A stretch of DNA of 64,000 nucleotides, taken from NCBI GenBank assembly GCA_964410965.1, contig CAYPIY010000008.1:62001-126000 (forward strand). Direction: 5' to 3'. The number at the start of each line of letters is the position of its first letter. The first letter of the stretch is position 1. Positions 16,921-25,623 of this stretch are shown piece after piece. The position numbers were made by a program, and so were the translations under genes. A model generated the notes under the pieces. That model saw only the letters and a program-made list of their open reading frames with translations. It did not search any database and was not told the origin of the DNA. Source of the stretch: JBBIRG01 sp964410965. GTDB taxonomy: Bacteria; CLD3; SB21; JBBIRG01.

Positions 16921-19900
16921 ATGCGGATGATTCTCGGATGTTATTTGAATTGTTTGTTCCTTGCGTTCATTACAGTCCCCGTATGTGCGTCTGATCCCGG
17001 CAATGAAGAGGGATTGTATTTCATTACCAATTATTCCAGAAAAGACTACGCCGCATCCACGCAGAACTGGGCAATTGTCCAGGATCAGCGTGGTGTTATG
17101 TATTTCGGAAACAATGGCGGCATCCTGGAATATGACGGCGTATCGTGGCGTAAAATCCATACCACCAACCGTACCACCGTCCGGTCGCTGGCGCTGGATT
17201 CTTCCACCGGAAGGATCTATGTCGGCGCGAAAGGAGAAATCGGATACCTGGGAGCTGATTCAGCGGGCCGGCTCGGATTCGTTTCACTGACCGGAAAAAT
17301 TCCAGCCGGTCACCCGGAATTCACCGACGTATGGAAGACGCATGTGACAAAAGAGGGTGTGTTTTTTCAGGCGCTCACCGTGATATTATCCTATGATCCG
17401 GTTACGGAGAACATACGGGTTTTAAAACCCAAAACACGTTTTCACATTTCATTTACCGCAGACGACACGCTGTATGTGATTCTCCGTGAAATCGGCTTCA
17501 CGCGCCTGACGGCCGATTCTTTCCAGCTAATCCCTGGCGGCGAGCAGTTTGCCAAAGAACCCATTATGGCGATGATCCCTTTTCCGGGTCAGACCGGCAG
17601 GCAAAAATATCTTCTTAGCACAAGAAGCCGTGGACTTTATGTATATGACGGTCATTCAACCATTCCGTTTCGTACCGAAGCGGATCCGCTCCTCACAAAA
17701 AGCCAGATCTATCATGGAACGCTGACTTCGAACGGCCATTTTGCCCTGGCGACTTTATACAACGGAGTCATTATTGTTGACACTAACGGCTATCTGGTAA
17801 GCATCCTGGATAAAAATTCGGGACTCCATAATCAGAGCGTCCGCTTCGTCAGTACAGACCGTCAGGGGGGTCTTTGGCTGGGGCTGGAAGACGGCATAGC
17901 CCGCGCGGAGGTGGCTTCGGCTTTCACGGCGTATTATGAACATATGGGTCTCAACGGAAAAGTATATTCAATGGTCAGGCACAGGGAAAGCCTGTACATA
18001 TCAACGAATCTTAATGTATATGAATTCACCACCGGTAAAAAAACCTCGGAAGGTTATATCCTCAGAAATGAATTTCAACCCATTCCCGGCATATCCACCA
18101 TGTGCTGGGTGTTATATTCTACAGGCTCTTCGTTATTCGTCACCGGTACCGAGGGCGTGTATGAGATCAGAAACGGTAAGTCCTCATTGATCCGGAAAGG
18201 AATTACCTTTACAATACAGCAATCCGGGAAAGACACATCCATAATATATCTTGGACTGAAAGAAGGAGTAGCCTTTCTGCGGTATGTGAACGGCCACTGG
18301 ACGGACGGAGGTAATATCGCAAACGTGAATGACGAAATACGAACGCTTGAAGAAGGAAAAGACGGCCGGTTGTGGGCAGGAACCAATTATAAAGGGCTCC
18401 TACGCCTTTCCCCGCCGCCTGGGTGGCCGGAACAAAAAAATGATTGGCGAATGGAACGTTTCGGCCATGAGCACGGGCTGCCGGCCGGCGGAGTGAATGC
18501 TTATTCTCTCAGCGACCGAATGGTGTTTTCCGGCCGTTACGGATTGTTTCAATATGATGAAGTGCATAACCAATTTAAATCCGATTCGTCGTTTGGCGGA
18601 TTGTTTTCGGATACAACGGCTTGGGTTATTCAGGTTGCCGAGGATAATAAAGGGACAATATGGTTTGCCACGGAAAAAGGTAATGAATATGAATTCTTTC
18701 CGGTTTTCCGAAAGAACGACGGAAAATATGAAGCTGATAAATACCTTTTTAAAAGATTCTTTGATTTCAGCGTTTTATCCATCTATCCGGAAGCCAGCGG
18801 TGTTGTTTGGTTTGGCGGCCCGGAGGGCATGATCCGGTTTGATTCCGGAATCAGGCGGGATTATTCCCGGAATTATTCCGCATTGATCCGCAGAGTCACA
18901 GTCCTGCAGGATTCGGTGATATACGGCGGCGCGATGTATTCCGGAAAAGATAACAGACCGCAAACCCTGCCCGTACACGTAATCCCATTCCATGAGAACA
19001 CGATCCGGTTTGAATATGCCGCGACCGAATTTGACAGGGAAAAGGACAACCAGTACCAGTGTTTTCTTGAGGGATATGACTTGACATGGCAGGACTGGAA
19101 CCAGGAAACAAAAAAGGACTATGCGCATATACCGGAAGGTCATTACCTTTTTCATGTCCGTGCAAAAAACATATACGGAATTATTAGTGAGGAAGCTGTT
19201 TTTGAATTTACCGTCATGCCGCCGTGGTTCCGCACCTGGTGGGCTTACCTGATATTCGGCACACTCTTGTTTCTGGTTATCTGGACAATTGTGTACTGGC
19301 GTTCCCGGAAGTTGATGCGAGACAAGCAGAAACTCGAATCGCTGGTGGCCCAGCGAACCGCCGAACTGGCTCAAAAAGAGAAACAACTTGAAAAAATCGA
19401 TCTGATCGTCCGTGCGATTAATGCAAAGATTCATATTGATGAGTTTTTAAATTCCCTGATCAACGAAATCGCCTTCACCGACAAAATTAAGAACGCGGCG
19501 GTATTGATGTATCAGGCCGCAAGCGGAATGTACCGCTTTACGTTTGCGCGGGGATGGAATACCGACCGGCTGACACAGATTGAAATGACCGCAGGAGAAT
19601 CGGAAGCGCGTTACGCGCCGGTGTCCGCTCAGGCGGCCGAAGATATTTTCCTGATCCACCGGGAAGAACCGGACACCGAAGATGAAAAATTTGCCGGATT
19701 TGAACCGTCGCTGTCCATGCTCGTCATGCGGATCCGGAATCAGGACGCCGTTTCGGGATACATCATTTTCGACCGCATGAGCGACGAGGAACCTTTCACG
19801 GCAGCCGATGTACAGCTTTTATCCGGGCTGCGCCAGCATATCCTGTCCGGATTTACAAAAGCGCAGCTGGTAACCCACCTGCAACACGCGAACGAGGAAC

Positions 19901-20610
19901 TGAAAAAACTGAGCGACACTAAGAGCGAATTCCTCGGCATCGCCGCGCATGACCTCCGGAATCCCCTGAACGCGATCATCGGTTTCATCGATCTGCTCAT
20001 CATGGATATGAAGGCCGGAGAGCTCAATATTCAGGAAGCCGTCACGGATCTTGAGATGGTGCTGAATTCCGCGAAACAGATGGTCGGACTGATATCCGAA
20101 TTGCTGGACATCTCGGCGATTGAATCGGGAAAAGTCAATCTGGACCTTCAGCGGAATAACATGAACCTGATCTTCGAGGAATGCGAACGGATACACCGGA
20201 AACACGCGGCACAGAAAAACATAACCCTGATCATCGATAAAAACGCAGAATTGCCCGATGTGGTAATCGATAAATCACGCATTGCCGAAGTGGTGGACAA
20301 CCTGTTGAGCAACGCAATCAAATACACTTTCCCTGATGGCAAAGTGCGCCTTTTTGCCGAAGTTCAGCCGAAGGAAGTTTGTGTGCATATCCAGGATTCC
20401 GGACAGGGGCTGAATGAAAACGATATGAAACAGATATTCCGGAGCTTCAAAAAACTCAGCGCGCGCCCTACGGCCGGGGAATCCAGCACCGGTTTCGGCC
20501 TGGCGATCGTGAAAAAGATCGTCGAACTGCATCACGGGCGCGTGTGGGTGGAAAGCCGGTTCAATGAAGGATCCACATTCAGCTTCTCGATACCGCGGCC
20601 CAAGGAATAA
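16921..20610 (+). CDS. Beta-propeller/Y_Y_Y sensor histidine kinase with GAF domain
   Basis: 1,229 residues. Signal peptide at about 1-24, then a periplasmic two-component-regulator propeller (about 30-690, with repeated blades such as DRQGGLWLGLEDGIAR and DNKGTIWFATEKG). A Y_Y_Y domain follows (about 695-765, YQCFLEGYDLTW), a transmembrane helix (about 772-793), a short coiled coil, a GAF-like domain (about 830-975), HisKA with phospho-acceptor His1010 (HDLRNPL) and HATPase_c to the end. It resembles the hybrid sensors of Bacteroidota but lacks the receiver and AraC output domains, so a separate partner must exist; none is adjacent. Those sensors usually detect polysaccharide fragments, but the ligand here is unknown. 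Confidence 0.92.
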   Translation: MRMILGCYLNCLFLAFITVPVCASDPGNEEGLYFITNYSRKDYAASTQNWAIVQDQRGVMYFGNNGGILEYDGVSWRKIHTTNRTTVRSLALDSSTGRIYVGAKGEIGYLGADSAGRLGFVSLTGKIPAGHPEFTDVWKTHVTKEGVFFQALTVILSYDPVTENIRVLKPKTRFHISFTADDTLYVILREIGFTRLTADSFQLIPGGEQFAKEPIMAMIPFPGQTGRQKYLLSTRSRGLYVYDGHSTIPFRTEADPLLTKSQIYHGTLTSNGHFALATLYNGVIIVDTNGYLVSILDKNSGLHNQSVRFVSTDRQGGLWLGLEDGIARAEVASAFTAYYEHMGLNGKVYSMVRHRESLYISTNLNVYEFTTGKKTSEGYILRNEFQPIPGISTMCWVLYSTGSSLFVTGTEGVYEIRNGKSSLIRKGITFTIQQSGKDTSIIYLGLKEGVAFLRYVNGHWTDGGNIANVNDEIRTLEEGKDGRLWAGTNYKGLLRLSPPPGWPEQKNDWRMERFGHEHGLPAGGVNAYSLSDRMVFSGRYGLFQYDEVHNQFKSDSSFGGLFSDTTAWVIQVAEDNKGTIWFATEKGNEYEFFPVFRKNDGKYEADKYLFKRFFDFSVLSIYPEASGVVWFGGPEGMIRFDSGIRRDYSRNYSALIRRVTVLQDSVIYGGAMYSGKDNRPQTLPVHVIPFHENTIRFEYAATEFDREKDNQYQCFLEGYDLTWQDWNQETKKDYAHIPEGHYLFHVRAKNIYGIISEEAVFEFTVMPPWFRTWWAYLIFGTLLFLVIWTIVYWRSRKLMRDKQKLESLVAQRTAELAQKEKQLEKIDLIVRAINAKIHIDEFLNSLINEIAFTDKIKNAAVLMYQAASGMYRFTFARGWNTDRLTQIEMTAGESEARYAPVSAQAAEDIFLIHREEPDTEDEKFAGFEPSLSMLVMRIRNQDAVSGYIIFDRMSDEEPFTAADVQLLSGLRQHILSGFTKAQLVTHLQHANEELKKLSDTKSEFLGIAAHDLRNPLNAIIGFIDLLIMDMKAGELNIQEAVTDLEMVLNSAKQMVGLISELLDISAIESGKVNLDLQRNNMNLIFEECERIHRKHAAQKNITLIIDKNAELPDVVIDKSRIAEVVDNLLSNAIKYTFPDGKVRLFAEVQPKEVCVHIQDSGQGLNENDMKQIFRSFKKLSARPTAGESSTGFGLAIVKKIVELHHGRVWVESRFNEGSTFSFSIPRPKE

Positions 20611-20768
20611 ATAATACTTTTGCAGTTTAGATCATCTTTGCGTTCATGTCGCCACGAAAAAGAGGCGGATCTTCGATAGATCATTATTTTCGGGCGAATC
20701 ACAAAAAGATATATGAAATCTAATATACAAAACACTGAATCCACAGTGAAATAATTTATTATGAACAC

Positions 20769-20797
20769 CCCCACACAACATCGGGGATTTTTTTAGA
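20769..20797 (+). terminator. Weak intrinsic terminator candidate after the propeller kinase
   Basis: A CCCC/GGGG stem of about 4 bp with a 10-nt loop followed by seven T, about 160 bp after the kinase stop codon. The stem is short, so this is tentative. Confidence 0.35.
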
Positions 20798-20995
20798 TTA
20801 AAGAAGGCAACACAAAATTGTTGAGACTGTCTCTAGGCATGAGAAAACGGGCACGGCATAATGATCTTAGATGACGTTCAGGGACCATTCCGGATGAACC
20901 GAAATGCATTCGGAACAGGGATGGCAAACATCGGTTAAGAAAGGAAATAATAATAGCTGATTCAATTTTGTTGTTGATTTCAAGAGTCGTTTGGA

Positions 20996-21024
20996 TTATA
21001 TTATACTGTTTTAGTATAATATAA
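20996..21024. promoter_or_regulatory. Perfect 12-bp inverted repeat with 5-nt spacer
   Basis: TTATATTATACT, spacer GTTTT, AGTATAATATAA. It lies about 270 bp upstream of the diiron-protein gene. It lacks a GC stem or T tract, so it is more likely a dimeric-repressor operator or a cruciform-prone site than a terminator. Confidence 0.5.
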
Positions 21025-21293
21025 ACAAATTATATGAAAACGGTCAGAATAACCTTTCGGATTAAATACTGAAAAAATTGCTTTGCGATACGGAAAAAAC
21101 ATCAATCCAGGTAATTTCTTATGGTCACCCGCATAATGCCCGTTCCGGGTTGTCATGTAATATCGCAGTATTCATTTATGAAAACGTTAATATCCGGATG
21201 ATGTACAATTATTTGATGAGTAAAAAATAACAATCTTGTTATTGAAACGATTAAGCGACACCTATCTCCTAACATAACCAAGAGAAGAATGAT

Positions 21294-22397
21294 ATGGACG
21301 ATTTAAAGAAAGCGGTCGAGCTCGCAGACGGCGTGTACTGGGTCGGCGTGCGGCGCAATACCATGCTGGAAATCAACGTCTACCTGAGAGTTTTTAAATC
21401 CAACGGCAAACAGGTGAATATCCTGATCGATCCTGGACCTCCCTCGGATTTTGACGTCATTTCCGAAAAAGTCAAGCCGATCATCGGCGATATCCGTAAC
21501 GTGCATATCGCGTTCGTCAACCATCAGGATCCTGACGTCGGAACCAATTCGATGTATATCCAGAAATTCAATCCAAATCTCACTGTGATTACCAGCGAAG
21601 ATACGTGGCGGCTGATCCGTTTCTACGGCCTGAACCCGAAACGATTCCAGGCGACAGATAAATTTCCCAACCAGAAAGCACAGATTTCCACCGGTGATGT
21701 CGTTCGGTTTGTGCCTACGCCGTTCTGTCATTTCCGCGGCGCCGTCATGCTGTATGATCCGAAAAGCCGTATTCTTTTCTCGGGCGATTTTCTCGGCGGG
21801 CTCACTTTTTCGGAAGACCTGTTCGCATCTTCCGACAACTGGACCGGCGTTCGTACGTTCCACCAGATTTACATGGCGTCGCAGAATGCGATCCGTCTCG
21901 CGGTCGACCAGATCCGCAAACTTGACCCGGCCCCTCAGATGATAGCGCCCCAGCACGGCGGCATTATCAAAGGCGGACTGATCGATGAATTCCTGATGAA
22001 AATGTACGATCTTCCCGTCGGACTCGATCTTTTCCAGGATCATTCTGTGGATAAGGAACTGTATATCGAGGCGATCAATGATATTCTCAGTAACCTCGAA
22101 ACGAAGATCAGTTCCACTTTTGTTTCGGCGGCGCTTATGCAATACCAGTCGGACGGTTCGTTCCCGAATATATACCTGATCAGCGATAACCGTATACAGG
22201 ACGTCAAAACCGATATTTTATCTTCCTATCAGTCCTTGCTGAATACGCTGATGAATGATCAGCCGGAGCAAATCCGCGACATGATCAAGAACTCTGTTCT
22301 GAAAGCGAGCATCGACTGGAACATGAACGAACTCAGCGAAGGACTGTTCCAGCGTGAAGCAGCGCCGTCGGAATTCTTAACCAACGTACCCCGTTAA
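21294..22397 (+). CDS. ODP-type metallo-beta-lactamase diiron protein
   Basis: 367 residues. The metallo-beta-lactamase fold occupies about 1-245, with the altered metal motif NHQDPDVG in place of HxHxDH, a His in PFCHFRGA, the Asp of FSGDF and the His of APQHGG. That pattern is typical of ODP (oxygen-binding diiron) proteins related to flavodiiron enzymes but without the flavodoxin domain; known members bind O2 and act as oxygen sensors in signalling. The C-terminal 120 residues are helical and unassigned. It opens the second half of the purine cluster, where an oxygen-sensing or protective role beside a molybdenum hydroxylase would be reasonable. RBS AGAAG. Confidence 0.78.
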   Translation: MDDLKKAVELADGVYWVGVRRNTMLEINVYLRVFKSNGKQVNILIDPGPPSDFDVISEKVKPIIGDIRNVHIAFVNHQDPDVGTNSMYIQKFNPNLTVITSEDTWRLIRFYGLNPKRFQATDKFPNQKAQISTGDVVRFVPTPFCHFRGAVMLYDPKSRILFSGDFLGGLTFSEDLFASSDNWTGVRTFHQIYMASQNAIRLAVDQIRKLDPAPQMIAPQHGGIIKGGLIDEFLMKMYDLPVGLDLFQDHSVDKELYIEAINDILSNLETKISSTFVSAALMQYQSDGSFPNIYLISDNRIQDVKTDILSSYQSLLNTLMNDQPEQIRDMIKNSVLKASIDWNMNELSEGLFQREAAPSEFLTNVPR

Positions 22398-22413
22398 AAA
22401 GGATGAATTTGAT

Positions 22414-22647
22414 ATGAGCAGTGAAGCGGTAATCAAGAAGAAAGCGGAATTATGCCGGCAACTGTTGGAACACCTGAGGAATTCGGGTGTGCAGGATCCG
22501 GATTTCGGAAAACTGTTTCAGGCGCTGGCTTCCGCACCGGCAGGTTCTGAAGCATCGGTATTATCGAATTCTGTCATTATGAAATATAAAGAAAAGTTCG
22601 ACGGCGATTCCGCGGCGGTGTTGAAGCGGTGGATTCTGCTGAATTAA
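22414..22647 (+). CDS. Small helical protein of unknown function
   Basis: 77 residues, 16 bp after the ODP gene with AAGGATG ahead of the start. It is predicted helical with one cysteine (Cys13) and no recognisable motif. Tight spacing suggests co-translation with the ODP protein, so it may be its accessory partner; this is positional inference only. Confidence 0.6.
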   Translation: MSSEAVIKKKAELCRQLLEHLRNSGVQDPDFGKLFQALASAPAGSEASVLSNSVIMKYKEKFDGDSAAVLKRWILLN

Positions 22648-22806
22648 ACATTTACGTTTATTATTCGGTATTATACGTTTTATGTTATTCGTCGGGACAA
22701 ATGACTTACGATTGTAAACAATAAAAAATGTGTTTTTATAGTGACGAAGAACGATTCATATATCATTAACACTTACCCCACTTACCTCTCTTGCAAAGGA
22801 TAAACC

Positions 22807-23013
22807 ATGTCAATGAACTGTGAAAACCTGGAAAAATGCGGATTCTTCCTGAACTTCAAAGGCAATACCGAAGTGATCCGCGAAGGATGGATTAAAAATT
22901 ACTGCGAATCCCATGAGAAATCGGAACGATGCCGGCGAAAGCTTTATAAGCAATCTCACGGTAAATCACCCGCAGATAATATGACACCGACGGGAAAAAT
23001 CATTGATTTGTAG
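22807..23013 (+). CDS. Four-cysteine miniprotein, paralogue A
   Basis: 68 residues with Cys5, Cys11, Cys33 and Cys42 (C-x5-C-x21-C-x8-C), the motif LEKCGFF, NFKGNTE and a conserved tail MTPTGKII. A second copy lies at 24626-24832; by my alignment 46 of 68 positions are identical and all four cysteines are kept. AAAGGA precedes the ATG. The spacing suggests a metal or Fe-S site. Similar orphan miniproteins accompany PAS or redox-signalling genes in other anaerobes as far as I recall, with no assigned function. Confidence 0.8.
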   Translation: MSMNCENLEKCGFFLNFKGNTEVIREGWIKNYCESHEKSERCRRKLYKQSHGKSPADNMTPTGKIIDL

Positions 23014-23389
23014 GATTAATCCTGCTGAATTATTATAATGCAAACATGGTTAGATATGCGTTTTTCATTAAGTCTTAAGCGTATTATTTTTTCATTACAC
23101 ATTGACTGTATTCATTAAATATTAGGTGTTAAACATTCTGCATTAAGCATTATTCCTTCTGCGTTTGACGTTTAGCGTTACATCTTCTGCGTTTTGCATT
23201 TAACATAAATTGCAGGCAGCGTTTTAAGATTCTGGGATTAACCTTATGCATCAGACAAAAACGTCCTGCAATTTTAAAACAATTCATTTGCCATTATGGG
23301 CAAATAATGTTTATTTTACGTGCGAAATTATAAATGGAATAAAAAATGATTAATAACAAATGTATAATGAATAACAAATACAAAACGCC
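23014..23389. other. Intergenic region, about 375 bp, with degenerate word repeats
   Basis: No gene. Between about 23120 and 23205 the sequence is built from variants of short words such as TTCTGC, CATTAAGCATT, GCGTTT and GCATTTAAC. No clean period is visible. Nothing else is evident; the promoter of the threonine synthase-like gene may lie at the right end. Confidence 0.4.
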
Positions 23390-24604
23390 ATGCAAACACC
23401 GTTTATTTATGTATGCACCGATTGCGGAAAAAAATTTTCACGCGATGAAGTGACCTATTTATGTCCCGACTGCGGACAGAAGTACAAACCCGGCATCCCG
23501 CTGACCGGGGTGCTGAAAGCGGTTTTTGATTACGAATTTATTAAGAAGAAATTCAAAACGAAGCGTCCCGACTGGAATCTTTTCTCCGCGGTTGAAGCGA
23601 AATATTATCCGCCCTATCCGCTGGTGCCGACTCCGTTTTTCAAATCCCTGCGGCTGGGTTTTGAGTTCGGGTTTTCGAATCTTTGGATCAAGAATGACGG
23701 GCTTTGCCCCAGCGGATCGCTGAAAGACCGCGCGTCGTTCATGATGGTCGCCGAGGCGAACCGTATCGACGAACATATCATTGTCGCAGCGTCGACGGGT
23801 AACGCCGCGAGCGCCCTGGCCGCCGTATGCGCTTCCGCTGCGAAAGAAGCGGTGATCTTTGCCCCGGCATCCGCGCCGAAAGCCAAGCTCCTTCAAATGA
23901 TCCTCTACGGCGCGAAAGTCATTCCCGTCAAAGGCACCTACGACGACGCGTTCCGTCTGTCGCTGGAATATACCCAAACGCGAAAGGGGCTGAACCGCAA
24001 TACTGCGTACCATCCGCTGACCATCGAAGGCAAGAAAACCGCGGGACTGGAAATTTTCGCGCAGAATCAGATGAAAATACCGGACGCCGTTCTCGTTCCC
24101 ACGGGCGACGGCGTCATTATCAGCGGAATTTATAAAGCCTTCTGTGATCTCAAGATGACCGGGCTCATTCCGCATCTTCCGAAATTAATCTGCGTTCAGG
24201 CGGAATCTTCCGACGCCATTCATCGTTACATCACTACCGGGAAATATGCCGATGCCGTAAAACCGGCCACGGTCGCAGACTCAATATCCGTTACCACGCC
24301 GAGTAACGCGCACATGGCCCGGCAGGCGGTTCTGGAATCAGGCGGTTTTGCTATCACCGTTTCGGATGAGGAAATCATGGAAGGACAGAAATTACTCGCG
24401 AAAACAACCGGAATTTTCGCAGAGCCGTCCTGTTCGGCTACGGTCGCGGCTTTGAAAAAAATATCCGCCGAGGGGACATTGACGCACGGCGAACAAATTG
24501 TCCTGATGATCACCGGACACGGGCTTAAGGATATTGACACGCCATTAAAAACGATTACCATACCCGCGGCCATTGAACCGGATCTCAAATTATTACCCGC
24601 ATAA
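23390..24604 (+). CDS. Threonine synthase-like PLP enzyme with N-terminal zinc ribbon
   Basis: 404 residues. An N-terminal CxxC...CxxC ribbon (VCTDCGKK, LCPDCGQ) precedes a fold-type II PLP domain with Schiff-base lysine in GSLKDRAS, the phosphate/substrate loop ASTGNAASAL, and FAEPSCSAT. That is the layout of archaeal/bacterial type threonine synthase. Because it lies inside a purine-degradation cluster between two miniprotein genes and away from other threonine genes, it may instead process an amino-acid intermediate such as diaminopropionate. The choice cannot be made from sequence. No strong ribosome binding site precedes ATG 23390. Confidence 0.8.
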   Translation: MQTPFIYVCTDCGKKFSRDEVTYLCPDCGQKYKPGIPLTGVLKAVFDYEFIKKKFKTKRPDWNLFSAVEAKYYPPYPLVPTPFFKSLRLGFEFGFSNLWIKNDGLCPSGSLKDRASFMMVAEANRIDEHIIVAASTGNAASALAAVCASAAKEAVIFAPASAPKAKLLQMILYGAKVIPVKGTYDDAFRLSLEYTQTRKGLNRNTAYHPLTIEGKKTAGLEIFAQNQMKIPDAVLVPTGDGVIISGIYKAFCDLKMTGLIPHLPKLICVQAESSDAIHRYITTGKYADAVKPATVADSISVTTPSNAHMARQAVLESGGFAITVSDEEIMEGQKLLAKTTGIFAEPSCSATVAALKKISAEGTLTHGEQIVLMITGHGLKDIDTPLKTITIPAAIEPDLKLLPA

Positions 24605-24625
24605 CCTGACTAACAAAGGAACGAT

Positions 24626-24832
24626 ATGTCCGGGTACTGTGAAATGCTCGAAAAATGCGGTTTCTTCAGAAACTTCAAAGGAAATACCGAACCCCTGACC
24701 GAAGGATGGATCAGCAAGTTTTGCGAAAACCAGGAAAAATCCGAGAAATGCGAACGTAAAAAATACCGAAAAACCCATGGTAAACCGCCAGCAGATAGCA
24801 TGACACCGACAGGTAAGATTATCAATTTTTAG
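24626..24832 (+). CDS. Four-cysteine miniprotein, paralogue B
   Basis: 68 residues, same cysteine spacing (5, 11, 33, 42) and same tail MTPTGKII as the copy at 22807-23013. It follows the threonine synthase-like gene by 21 bp with AAAGGA before the start, and precedes the cysteine-rich PAS protein. The two copies bracket the PLP enzyme, so a local duplication is likely. Basic Lys/Arg density is high in the last third (KCERKKYRKTHGK). Function unknown. Confidence 0.8.
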   Translation: MSGYCEMLEKCGFFRNFKGNTEPLTEGWISKFCENQEKSEKCERKKYRKTHGKPPADSMTPTGKIINF

Positions 24833-24976
24833 AAAACGAACTGACTGACGGATGTTTTATAAAGCAGATAGACCGAAACAAAATACTTGCTTATCCGTTA
24901 TTTTTTTCTTAATTTTTACTAGTAAAAATTCAGATCGCTCACTCCGGTTTTTCAATTGTAAAAAGAAAGTTTTCCT

Positions 24977-25576
24977 TTGCAAACCATCATTGAATTGATC
25001 GATCCGGCCGGTTTTTATCAGTCGATTATTGACGCTATGCCGGCCCCCGTCCTGGTGGTGGATCAGGACATGCGGATTGTCGGATATAATGAAACGGCCG
25101 TGAAATGGTTAACCGGAATCAACCAAATGTCACTGAAGCAAAAAACCGGGGAAGTGCTGCAGTGCCTCAATTCAAAAATATCAAAGAATGGGTGCGGCCA
25201 TTCCTCGTTCTGCAAGGATTGTGTGTTACGCAACGCGGTCAGTTCGTGTAACCACGGTCATCAGGCATACCGGCAGAAAGTGCGCCTGCAAACCACAGAC
25301 GGTCAGCGAACGAAAGACCTTTTTTATCTGATCACGGCAAATTCACTTCAGCCGACGGAATCCGGGCTGACGCTTCTGATCTTCGAAGATATCCAGGAAA
25401 TCCTCATGATGGGAGGGTTGGTGGCGATCTGCGCTAATTGTAAAAAAATCCGCGATGACGATAAAACCTGGCATCAGATCGAAAACTACCTGAATACGGA
25501 ACTCGATATGGATTTCACGCATAGTCTTTGCCCGAAATGCGCGCATGACCTTTACCCGGAAATATATCAGGATTGA
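24977..25576 (+). CDS. PAS-domain protein with two cysteine clusters
   Basis: 199 residues from TTG 24977. A PAS domain (about 12-135) carries an insert rich in Cys and His (CGHSSFCKDCVLR, residues 73-85, then SSCNHGH). The C-terminal element ICANCKKIRDDDKTW...SLCPKCAHDLYP is a zinc-ribbon-like tail found at the end of many PAS and receiver proteins. There is no kinase or DNA-binding domain, so it must act through a partner. It could be a redox or metal-responsive sensor. The weak TTG start leaves the N-terminus uncertain. Confidence 0.72.
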   Translation: MQTIIELIDPAGFYQSIIDAMPAPVLVVDQDMRIVGYNETAVKWLTGINQMSLKQKTGEVLQCLNSKISKNGCGHSSFCKDCVLRNAVSSCNHGHQAYRQKVRLQTTDGQRTKDLFYLITANSLQPTESGLTLLIFEDIQEILMMGGLVAICANCKKIRDDDKTWHQIENYLNTELDMDFTHSLCPKCAHDLYPEIYQD

Positions 25577-25623
25577 AAAATTAACCGGGCCATAATTATT
25601 TTGCCTACCTATCCGGAATTGCC

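Larger units (their letters stand above)
20611..21293. other. Intergenic region, about 680 bp, with a palindrome and a weak terminator
   Basis: No credible gene. It contains a weak terminator-like CCCC...GGGG hairpin with a T tract (20769-20797) and a perfect AT-rich inverted repeat (20996-21024), listed separately. The sequence is strongly AT-rich and probably holds the promoter of the second half of the purine cluster. Confidence 0.6.

Noticed and set aside
20611..21293. Possible tRNA or small RNA in the 680-bp gap
   Set aside because: No cloverleaf, GTTC-like T-arm or CCA end was found on either strand.
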